In this document: one piece after another, positions 53,422 to 60,770 of the stretch | Layout: each line of letters begins with the position of its first letter | Numbering within the stretch: the first letter of the stretch is position 1 | From: Candidatus Melainabacteria bacterium | Lineage (GTDB): Bacteria > Cyanobacteriota > Vampirovibrionia > 2-02-FULL-35-15 | Length of the DNA stretch: 64,000 nt | Direction: 5' to 3' | Assembly (NCBI GenBank): GCA_023250195.1 | Contig: JAHFBF010000001.1 | Span: forward strand, 209,907-273,906 | The notes under the pieces: model-generated | Told to the model about the DNA's origin: nothing | Databases searched by the model: none | Seen by the model: the letters and a program-made list of their open reading frames with translations, nothing else | Translations under genes and position numbers: made by a program

Positions 53422-54753
53422 ATGAAGCTAAACAATATAAGAAAAATTTTTGGTTATGTTCTGATTATTACAGCACTAGCTTTAACAAAATCAATATTAC
53501 TTAATTTCCTTTCGATGTATGCCACAGTCCAGCTAAATAACGCAATACCACTGTGGATAATAAGATTACTGCTTTTAATATCTGGACTAATTTTAATATT
53601 TGATAGGTTAGATTTAAAAAAAATTGTTGATTTCTATAAACTTACAGCTACTATAATCTTTACTTTACTTGCCTTGTTTTTAATTCTAAATACCATTTGC
53701 TATGCTATTCAGTTTTCCGAACAATACCTACCATATAAACATTTTATTTTGACTAAGAGTGAAAAATCTCTACTAGCACTGTATCCTTCATTAAATAAAA
53801 AGCAGGTCTTTGATTTATTAACTGAAACCTGGTCAAGGCCTTTTGAATTTGACGCTTATGATCACTTCAGAGAAAAATCGTTTAAGGGGAAGTATTTAAA
53901 CGTTAGTGAAAATGGTTTTAGATTGGTAAAAAATCAGGGTCCATGGCCCCCCAGCAAAAACAGTTTTAATATTTTTATTTTTGGCGGATCGGTTGTATTT
54001 AATTACAGCTTACCTGATGATGAAACCATTGCTTCTTGTCTACAAGAAAATCTTAGAAAAATCTTTGGAGATAAAATTTGTGTCTACAATTTTGGCAGAG
54101 GTTATTACTTTTCATCACAGGAAAGGGTTTTGTTTGAAAAGCTGTTAGTTGGAGGGTTTGTACCAAATATTGCTTTGTTTTTAGATGGAATAAATGAATT
54201 TTACTTTAGAAAAGATGAACCCTTGTTATCAGAAAAGCTGGTTAGAAGCTTGGGAGATAAAACTAATTTACTGTTTAAGTCTGATGCTGCAAATGTAATT
54301 AAAACTTTTTATCAGAAGTTTTCTACTGGTTGTACTAATGGTCCATCAATTCCATTAAAGAATATTTCCAACTCTGAAAAAGAAGCTTTTGCAAGAATGG
54401 TGATTAATCGCTATCTTTCAAATAAAAAAATAATCGAATCAGCTGCAAACGCATTTAAAGTAACCCCGATATTTGTCTGGCAGCCTGCTCCTACTTATAA
54501 ATACGACTTGAAATATCATGTTTTTGCAAGGGGGGGATTTGGCAGGCATTCATTTTCAACCTATGGCTACGAATTTGCAGATAAAATATTTAGATCTAAT
54601 CGTGGTAATAACTTTTTATATCTAGCTAATTTGCAGGCTAATTTAAAGAAACCACTATATGTAGATAAAACACATTATTCAAGAGAGCTGTCAAATCTTG
54701 TAGCAGAAGAAATTGCTGAATTCCTGGAACAAAAGATTACCATTAATAAATGA
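53422..54753 (+). CDS. SGNH-like protein with N-terminal membrane helices, long form
   Basis: 443 residues. Helices fill about 10-105. The catalytic half has FGGSVVFNYS (S190), FLDGINEFY near 255 (GxNE where many SGNH enzymes have GxND) and DKTHYS (D415, H418). It shares RPFEFDAYDHFREKSFKGKY and WQPAPTYKYDLKYH with the paralogues. Followed with an ATGA overlap by a GT-C gene, so hydrolase and glycosyltransferase are probably made together. Substrate unknown. Confidence 0.82.
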   Translation: MKLNNIRKIFGYVLIITALALTKSILLNFLSMYATVQLNNAIPLWIIRLLLLISGLILIFDRLDLKKIVDFYKLTATIIFTLLALFLILNTICYAIQFSEQYLPYKHFILTKSEKSLLALYPSLNKKQVFDLLTETWSRPFEFDAYDHFREKSFKGKYLNVSENGFRLVKNQGPWPPSKNSFNIFIFGGSVVFNYSLPDDETIASCLQENLRKIFGDKICVYNFGRGYYFSSQERVLFEKLLVGGFVPNIALFLDGINEFYFRKDEPLLSEKLVRSLGDKTNLLFKSDAANVIKTFYQKFSTGCTNGPSIPLKNISNSEKEAFARMVINRYLSNKKIIESAANAFKVTPIFVWQPAPTYKYDLKYHVFARGGFGRHSFSTYGYEFADKIFRSNRGNNFLYLANLQANLKKPLYVDKTHYSRELSNLVAEEIAEFLEQKITINK

Positions 54754-56450
54754 CAAACCAAAAAGAAGTAATCAATCTCAATCCAAATATCAAATTAATT
54801 ATTTGGTTGATATTTTTATCCCTTGTTTATTTGTTATTTAAAACACCTATAGATTTTCATAATTTATGCTTGAAGAATATCGAGACCTACTACCTCTCAG
54901 ATGGTTTTTTACTTCAGGATGGTTATTCACTTTATAAAGATATATTTTGCAACAAAGGTCCATTACAAATTTTCTTTTATGCTTTCTGTTTGTTTACTGG
55001 TGAGACAAATGAATTTGCAATTCTAAGAGTAAGATTATTACAATCTCTTCTTTATTTAATTACTCTTTTCTCTTTAACTTACTCAGCAAAGTTAATTTTT
55101 AAAAAGAACTTAATTACTTACTTAACACCTTTGGTTTATATACTCCTGCCAATATTGTTTAAAGGCTCCTGGGGAGCATTTGATCTTCAGGGGGCATTTC
55201 TTGCTGAAGGAGAGGTTTTAATGTCCCCTTTTATTTCACTAAGTCTCTACTTTACTTCTAAATATGTTTTCGAAAAGAAAAGCGGAACTTATATTTTTAT
55301 AAGTGGCTTATTTAGTGCTCTTGCAATTTTAACAAAATTAAGTGGTGCTTCATTTTGCCTGGCAGTTTTATTTTCTGGATTTCTATTGCTTCTTGTACTA
55401 AGAGACAAATCATTTGTATTTTCCATAAAGAATATGATTTATTTTTGTACAGGGGCTTTAGTTCCTTTTTTATTGTTTTATCTGTTCCTTTTTTACCAGC
55501 ACAGCATTAATGATTTTCACAAATGGTATATCTGGGCAAACTTTCACAGGACAGGACTTCCTTTACTTGTCGTATTAAAAAATACATTGCCAAAGATCAT
55601 TTTCAATAATTTTATTATATTCATTCTGATTTTATTTTTTGTAATCTATACAATCAAAAAGATAATTGATCAAAAACATAATATTAATCACTCAACTCAA
55701 TTTCAAATATTATTTTTAATATGGACAATTATTGCACTTTATGCAGTCTTAGCTCCTACTGTCTATGCAGCTCATTACTATCAGGGACTTTGGATTGCTG
55801 TTTCAATACCAATAGCAGTTTCAATCAGCAAGATACTTTGCTTAAGCTCAAACAAAATCTATCAAATGTTTATTTCGCTTTTATTACTTTTTAGTTCTTT
55901 TAACTACAATACATTTGAAAATTATCGAATGAATTACAATCCAAACTCACCAGGGATTCCAGCTGTTAACAAAATTTATGACGAAACAACTTTCAAAGAT
56001 AAAACTAAATTTAATATCTGGGCACGCGATGATAAAAGGGATGCTTATTTAAAAATAAGTGATATTGTCAGATGGACAGGTAAGCCCGGTGACACGTTAT
56101 ACATATGGCCAGGCAAATCTCTTGTCTTTTTCTATTCACATACAAGACCAGGAATTCATTTAAAACCTGAAATGATCTTAAACTGGCTTGTAGACAATAA
56201 TACCGATAAGGCTTATTGTGATAGATTTCTAAATGACTATTTCGAAAAATCCATCTTAGAGCTAATAAAGAAAGAGCCAGTTTATATAATTGATTCCACT
56301 CCTCTTTTAAAAGAATATAGCAGGTATTCAATATTTAAAAATCCGGATTTCAAGAATTTTCTGACTGCTAAATATAAAGGCTTGTTTTCACTAGATATCA
56401 AGGGGAATGATTCAACTATGGATACAATTACCATTTATAAGAGGCTTTAA
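54750..56450 (+). CDS. GT-C-like polytopic membrane glycosyltransferase
   Basis: 566 residues with an ATGA overlap to the SGNH gene. IETYYLSDGFLLQDGYSLY (E45, D51) and CNKGPLQIFFYAF correspond to the catalytic loop of RgtA/GT39-like enzymes. About ten helices precede a soluble tail from about 400 (LYIWPGKSLVFFYSHTRPG). It is the paralogue of the gene at 50651 on the other strand, also beside SGNH and GT2 genes. No defect seen. Confidence 0.78.
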   Translation: MTNQKEVINLNPNIKLIIWLIFLSLVYLLFKTPIDFHNLCLKNIETYYLSDGFLLQDGYSLYKDIFCNKGPLQIFFYAFCLFTGETNEFAILRVRLLQSLLYLITLFSLTYSAKLIFKKNLITYLTPLVYILLPILFKGSWGAFDLQGAFLAEGEVLMSPFISLSLYFTSKYVFEKKSGTYIFISGLFSALAILTKLSGASFCLAVLFSGFLLLLVLRDKSFVFSIKNMIYFCTGALVPFLLFYLFLFYQHSINDFHKWYIWANFHRTGLPLLVVLKNTLPKIIFNNFIIFILILFFVIYTIKKIIDQKHNINHSTQFQILFLIWTIIALYAVLAPTVYAAHYYQGLWIAVSIPIAVSISKILCLSSNKIYQMFISLLLLFSSFNYNTFENYRMNYNPNSPGIPAVNKIYDETTFKDKTKFNIWARDDKRDAYLKISDIVRWTGKPGDTLYIWPGKSLVFFYSHTRPGIHLKPEMILNWLVDNNTDKAYCDRFLNDYFEKSILELIKKEPVYIIDSTPLLKEYSRYSIFKNPDFKNFLTAKYKGLFSLDIKGNDSTMDTITIYKRL

Positions 56451-56461
56451 AACTATTGTTT

Positions 56462-56467
56462 TATAAT
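56462..56467 (+). promoter_or_regulatory. -10 box (TATAAT) seven bases before the desaturase start
   Basis: Perfect TATAAT in the 24-base gap between the GT-C gene and the desaturase. No clear -35 at 16-18 bases. A near-leaderless transcript is expected if it is active. Confidence 0.45.
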
Positions 56468-56474
56468 GTAACTA

Positions 56475-57416
56475 ATGTCCGACAAAAACCACAATTTGGA
56501 TAATTTGAAAGCTGGAAGAGAGCTTTGTGATCAAACGTTTATTAAGTCAATTTCAAATTTAAGACCTTTCCCAGTATTACTTGGTACATTTTTAATCTGG
56601 CTTCAGCTTTTTACAGCCTGGTATATTGCATTAAAATTAAATCCTGTTTTTATCCCTATTTCACTTTTAATTATCGTCGCCTGCCACCAAGCAATGGCAT
56701 TATGGATACATGAAGGGTGTCACAGATTATTTGAAAATCAAAAACTAAATGATCTCTGGGTAGATTTTTTCTTTGCTACACCGCTTGGCACAACAGTCTC
56801 AAAGTACCGCTCACATCATATGACACATCATGCTTATTTAGGATCAGAAAAAGATGAAGATAAATGGGAATTTGCATTTAATATTAGAGGAAAAAATCTT
56901 ATCTTAGTAATGCTAAAAAGTTTAATCGGCATTTATGGTTTTAAAACCATTTCCAAATATGTAAACAAAAAAGCAATAAAAGAAATACAATTTTTAAGAA
57001 TCTTGATGAGTGCTTTTTGGAATCTGGGTTTATTATGGCTTTGTATATTACATGATAGATGGTATTTATATTTTCTTTTGTGGTTAATCCCTTTATTTAC
57101 AATTACAAAGTGCTTAATTATAGTTCGTGTTACTGCTGAACATCAGCCGCATGACTACTCGATAAATAATCCTGATGATACTCCACATATTGGAGTAGTA
57201 AGAACTACTTTGCCAGGTTGGCTAAATAAATGGATTTTTTATCAGGTAAATTTTAATTATCATGTTGAACATCATATGTTTCCAAGTGTGCCATTTTATA
57301 ATCTTCCCAAGCTTCATAAATATCTTAAAGAGAAGAAGTTTTATGATATATTCCCTGAATCTATTCAAAATAGCCCAATTAAAAAACTAAAAGAATTAAG
57401 TGTAAAAACAGCATAG
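56475..57416 (+). CDS. Membrane fatty acid desaturase (type 1, three His boxes)
   Basis: 313 residues. His boxes HEGCH (79-83), HHMTHH (114-119) and HVEHH (263-267) with four helices give the di-iron desaturase/hydroxylase pattern. AEHQPHDY near 221-228 may add a ligand. It acts on membrane lipid or a lipid precursor. Position between two SGNH genes, with the next start codon directly after its stop, suggests that the lipid it modifies belongs to the glycan pathway or that membrane fluidity is co-regulated; both are inference. Confidence 0.88.
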   Translation: MSDKNHNLDNLKAGRELCDQTFIKSISNLRPFPVLLGTFLIWLQLFTAWYIALKLNPVFIPISLLIIVACHQAMALWIHEGCHRLFENQKLNDLWVDFFFATPLGTTVSKYRSHHMTHHAYLGSEKDEDKWEFAFNIRGKNLILVMLKSLIGIYGFKTISKYVNKKAIKEIQFLRILMSAFWNLGLLWLCILHDRWYLYFLLWLIPLFTITKCLIIVRVTAEHQPHDYSINNPDDTPHIGVVRTTLPGWLNKWIFYQVNFNYHVEHHMFPSVPFYNLPKLHKYLKEKKFYDIFPESIQNSPIKKLKELSVKTA

Positions 57417-58748
57417 ATGATAAATAAAACAAAAAATATTTTAGGGGTAATTTTGTTTGCACTGGGAATATTTTTCAATCCTCTTTTTCTTGAAAAAGTC
57501 TCATCACCACAAGCATTTATTGGGTTTAAATACAAACTGCCAATTGAAGCAATTTCAATCTCATTAATTTTAATTGGAGTAATTTTACTTGTTATAAAGC
57601 TTGATCCAAAATCAATTAAAAAATTAGCCGAATTCTACAAAATGACTGCTATAACACTATTAAGTACATTAATCTTGTTTACTTTAAGTAATTTAATTTG
57701 TTTAACCTGGTATGGAATAAAAGATTTAATGTTTTATAAAAACTTTATCGCTGCAAAATACAAAACCCCACTTGAAAATTTGTATCCTGGATTTACAAAA
57801 AAAGAAATAAATCAAATTTTAGATGAATCCTGGATGAGACCATATGTTTATGAGCCTTACACACAATTCAAAGAAAGAGCCTTTAATGGGAAATATGTAA
57901 ATGTTCATAAAAGTGGCTTTAGACATGTAAAGGAGCAGGGTCCTTGGCCACCTGATAAAAATAATTTTAATATTTTTGTATTTGGCGGATCGACCTTTTT
58001 TAATTATGGACTACCTGATTATCAGACAATTCCTTCATACTTACAGGAATTTTTTAACCAAAAAGAAAAGGATTCTCATCTCCCACCTCCCACCTCTCAT
58101 CTCTGTATTTATAATTTTTGTCAAGGATATTATTTTTCTTCCCAGGAATGTATACTTTTAAAAAAGCTGATAACTTCAGGATTTATCCCAAATGCAGCTT
58201 TATTTATCGATGGATTAAATGAGTTTTATCAAGTAAATGATGAACCTTTCTTTACTGAAAGACTAAGAAATTACTTCAAAGGAAAACAGGGGTTTGTTTT
58301 AAATATCCCTATAGTAAGACTTATAAGTGAATCAAAAACCAGAAAAGCAAATGATGTAATAGACATAAACAACTATAAATTTAATCCTTTAGAAATCGAC
58401 ACTATAATTAATCGTTACTTTGTAAACAAAAAAATAACTGAATCGATTTGCAAAGATTTTAACATCAAGAGTTATTTCATCTGGCAGCCAATTCCTACTT
58501 ATAAATATGATCTAAACTATCATCCATTTGCTGATGGAGGATTTGGAAAGCATTCTCTTTCAAGATATGGATATCAAGAGATGGAAAAATATTTTAAAGC
58601 CGGGATTTTAGGAAATAATTTTTTATGGCTTGCGGATATGCAGGAAGGAATAGATAAGTCTCTTTATCTAGATAAGTATCATTACACAGCTGAAATGTCC
58701 AAAGAAATCGCAGAAAAAATTTACAAGTGGTTAAAAGACAAATTTTAA
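57417..58748 (+). CDS. SGNH-like protein with N-terminal membrane helices, long form, with heptamer insert
   Basis: 443 residues, starting directly after the desaturase stop. FGGSTFFNYG (S192), FIDGLNEFY near 263 and DKYHYT (D419, H422) are the catalytic blocks. The stretch KDSHLPPPTSHL, between QEFF and CIYNF, is coded by a four-unit heptamer array (58074-58101); the copy at 53422 is about nine residues shorter there. Closest to the copy at 44654 (shared EPYTQFKER). Last gene of its operon. Confidence 0.82.
   Translation: MINKTKNILGVILFALGIFFNPLFLEKVSSPQAFIGFKYKLPIEAISISLILIGVILLVIKLDPKSIKKLAEFYKMTAITLLSTLILFTLSNLICLTWYGIKDLMFYKNFIAAKYKTPLENLYPGFTKKEINQILDESWMRPYVYEPYTQFKERAFNGKYVNVHKSGFRHVKEQGPWPPDKNNFNIFVFGGSTFFNYGLPDYQTIPSYLQEFFNQKEKDSHLPPPTSHLCIYNFCQGYYFSSQECILLKKLITSGFIPNAALFIDGLNEFYQVNDEPFFTERLRNYFKGKQGFVLNIPIVRLISESKTRKANDVIDINNYKFNPLEIDTIINRYFVNKKITESICKDFNIKSYFIWQPIPTYKYDLNYHPFADGGFGKHSLSRYGYQEMEKYFKAGILGNNFLWLADMQEGIDKSLYLDKYHYTAEMSKEIAEKIYKWLKDKF
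58074..58101 (+). repeat. Heptamer array (TCYCAYC)4 inside an SGNH gene
   Basis: Units TCTCATC, TCCCACC, TCCCACC, TCTCATC in frame. Same class as the coding-strand CTCACCT/CTCATCT arrays of the three YfhO-like genes about 20 kb away. Confidence 0.7.
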
Positions 58749-58783
58749 TCTTTTTACGAACCTTAAAAAAATTTAATCTTCCA

Positions 58784-58802
58784 ATGTAACCTACGGTATC
58801 AG
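58784..58802. promoter_or_regulatory. Operator-like site related to those before the ORF6N gene
   Basis: ATGTAACC-TAC-GGTATCAG shares its left arm and the centre ACGGT with site 2 at 31613-31631; its right arm has diverged. It lies 51 bases before the two small genes. It may bind the same regulator, or be a decayed site. Confidence 0.4.
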
Positions 58803-58853
58803 AAATATAAAGTTCTAAGAATTTGCCAGAATGGTTTTTGCTAGATTAGCTTT

Positions 58854-59060
58854 ATGCCATTCGTGCCTACAGAAAAACAAATAGACAGTTTACATTTTCT
58901 TTTAAAGCAATTAAAAAGAGAAATGATTGAAATAAGACTAATTAGATTTATCAATTGGGGAAATAAAATTGATATTAAAAATTGTGAACTAGAAGTCCTT
59001 TGCCTAGAAAATATTGATCGATATAAGATTAAATTTGATGGTAAAATTACTCAAGATTAA
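58854..59060 (+). CDS. Small protein, 68 residues, not recognised
   Basis: Begins MPFVPTEKQIDSLHFLLKQL; mixed charged and hydrophobic, with no membrane helix or cysteine cluster. The first half looks helical, the second half like beta strands (CELEVLCLE, RYKIKFDG). No Shine-Dalgarno; a TAGATT box six bases before the ATG and TTGCCA at 58823 are weak promoter candidates. Paired with the next gene 14 bases downstream. The pairing of two very small genes resembles a toxin-antitoxin module, but no known family was recognised. Confidence 0.5.
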   Translation: MPFVPTEKQIDSLHFLLKQLKREMIEIRLIRFINWGNKIDIKNCELEVLCLENIDRYKIKFDGKITQD

Positions 59061-59074
59061 ACTCTGAGGATATC

Positions 59075-59281
59075 ATGAAAAAAAAGAAATTGGCTAATCT
59101 TACAAAAGAAGAATTACTTAAAAAGTTAGAGGAAGTAGAATGGTGTGACCGAGATCTCTTAAAAGAATATGATGAACGCTGTCACGATGGAAGAATTATA
59201 TTTAAAGAAATTCCACTGGATAATCTTGAAGAATATATTAAAAATAAATATGCACAAAAAAGAATGAAAAGAGCCAGCTAA
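59075..59281 (+). CDS. Small charged protein, 68 residues, not recognised
   Basis: Begins MKKKKLANLTKEELLKKLEE and is highly charged and helical, with a basic end (QKRMKRAS). GAGG ahead of ATATCATG gives a good Shine-Dalgarno, unlike most genes here, which supports this start. It could be an antitoxin or a nucleic-acid binding protein; this is speculation from size, charge and pairing. Its stop is 12 bases from the convergent methyltransferase. Confidence 0.55.
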   Translation: MKKKKLANLTKEELLKKLEEVEWCDRDLLKEYDERCHDGRIIFKEIPLDNLEEYIKNKYAQKRMKRAS

Positions 59282-59292
59282 TTCATTAATTT

Positions 59293-60072
59293 CTAACTTT
59301 CTACTTTGATAATTGCCCCAAGCATTAAAAAATATCTGTTGTATGCAAACTTCTCAACAATACAATTCTTACGCTTTGCATATGATTCAATCATAGATTT
59401 TGAAAACAAGTGAGCCCTTGGTGTAATAACCTGATCCATAAAAAATGCTTTTCCTGTTCTTTCATCCAAAAACCTTCCCATAGCCAGATAAGCCAGTGGT
59501 TGAAAAAAAATGCCGGCTAACGGGTAGACAAAATCAATTATTTTTTTACTTACATTCCAGTATAAAAATCTAAGCGGAAACATTGCTCTATGAACAAGAT
59601 AAAAATATGGGTTCCAGATATTATAGACATTCAGGTAAATATATCCACCAGGTTTTGTAATCCTAACTAATTCACCAAATGCCTTAAAAGGGTCATTGGT
59701 ATGGTGAATTACACCATTACAAATAGTAAAATCCGAGACATCATCATTTAAATCAAGCTTTAAAACATTACTGCAAACAGCTTTAAACCCTTTTTTTCCC
59801 AATTCTTCTACATTTGAAGGTGCTAAATCAACCCCGGTAATATTTTCTTTTGGTATCCCTTCTCTAACACATACATTAAGCCAGTAGCCGCTTCCACAGC
59901 CAATATCAAAAACTTTTTTATCGTTTTTAACCATAGAAATAAATTCAAAAAACCCGGGATCCAGTCTTTCTCTAGCACTGCCATAATTAAAATCACCAAA
60001 ACGGTAATCGTTATACATAGTTCCAGCTTTAGCAGTAACCTGTTCTGTGATTTTAGTTTTACTTCCTGGCAA
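59293..60072 (-). CDS. SAM-dependent class I methyltransferase
   Basis: 259 residues. VFDIGCGSGYW (motif I, 54-64), TGVDLAP, CNGVIHHTNDP and RITKPGGYIYLNVYN are the standard elements. The C-terminal part from about 165 is hydrophobic and family-specific. Last gene of the nucleotide-sugar operon, overlapping the nucleotidyltransferase by 14 bases. Probably methylates a sugar or lipid-linked glycan; acceptor unknown. Confidence 0.82.
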   Translation of the reverse strand: MPGSKTKITEQVTAKAGTMYNDYRFGDFNYGSARERLDPGFFEFISMVKNDKKVFDIGCGSGYWLNVCVREGIPKENITGVDLAPSNVEELGKKGFKAVCSNVLKLDLNDDVSDFTICNGVIHHTNDPFKAFGELVRITKPGGYIYLNVYNIWNPYFYLVHRAMFPLRFLYWNVSKKIIDFVYPLAGIFFQPLAYLAMGRFLDERTGKAFFMDQVITPRAHLFSKSMIESYAKRKNCIVEKFAYNRYFLMLGAIIKVES

Positions 60073-60769
60073 GCAATTTCTCCTTTAGCTCCCTTGAAAA
60101 TTCATTAATATCTTTTATAGTTTCAATTGATCTCCAGTATTCTCTGGATGTATGTCCGTAAATTAAACCCTTTTTTACAAATTCAGGAAAAGTAGCAGTC
60201 TCATGATCGCCTTTATCAGGAAGATAATCTTTTACATCATACTCAAAAATATAAATACCACCATTAATCCAAAACGGCAGCTCCGGCTTTTCATCAAAAC
60301 TTTCAATTAGTCCATTACTATTTGTTTGTACTATTCCATAAGAGCTTTTATATGGAAATAAGCAGATAGTAGTTTTAATTTTATCTGTTTTTATTTTTTC
60401 TACATGAGCATTAATTGCTTTGTTCAAATCCATTTCAGTATAAATATCACCATTAGTTACAATAATTCTTTCATCAGATTCAACCTTGCCCCAGGCTTTT
60501 TTTACAGCTCCACCACGACCAAGAAGCTGTTCTTCAATCGAATAATCTATTTCTAGAGAAAACTTTTCCCCATCTCCAAAATAATTTTGAATTTGCTCAT
60601 GTAAATAACCACAGGCAAAGATTATATGTTTAATACCATATTTCTTTAACCATTGAATTTGATATTCAAGAATTGGCTTTCCTTCAACATTTATCATCCC
60701 TTTAGGACAGTCAACCGTTAGAGAATTCAATCTCTCACCTTTACCACCACATAATATAATTGCTTCCAT
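60059..60769 (-). CDS. Sugar-1-phosphate nucleotidyltransferase, HddC-like
   Basis: 236 residues. IILCGGKGERL (4-14), CPKGMINVEGKPILEYQI and TNGDIYTEMD are the nucleotidyltransferase motifs. Length and PKGM-type motif fit the HddC (D-glycero-D-manno-heptose 1-phosphate guanylyltransferase) and mannose-1-phosphate guanylyltransferase group better than RmlA. No hexapeptide domain. It could supply GDP-mannose for gmd and fcl upstream or a GDP-heptose; substrate not certain. Confidence 0.75.
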   Translation of the reverse strand: MEAIILCGGKGERLNSLTVDCPKGMINVEGKPILEYQIQWLKKYGIKHIIFACGYLHEQIQNYFGDGEKFSLEIDYSIEEQLLGRGGAVKKAWGKVESDERIIVTNGDIYTEMDLNKAINAHVEKIKTDKIKTTICLFPYKSSYGIVQTNSNGLIESFDEKPELPFWINGGIYIFEYDVKDYLPDKGDHETATFPEFVKKGLIYGHTSREYWRSIETIKDINEFSRELKEKLLARK

Positions 60770-60770
60770 A

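Noticed and set aside
54530..54537. G7 run in the long SGNH gene considered as a frameshift point
   Set aside because: The frame is intact and the encoded RGGFG matches DGGFG and GKGFG in the paralogues.
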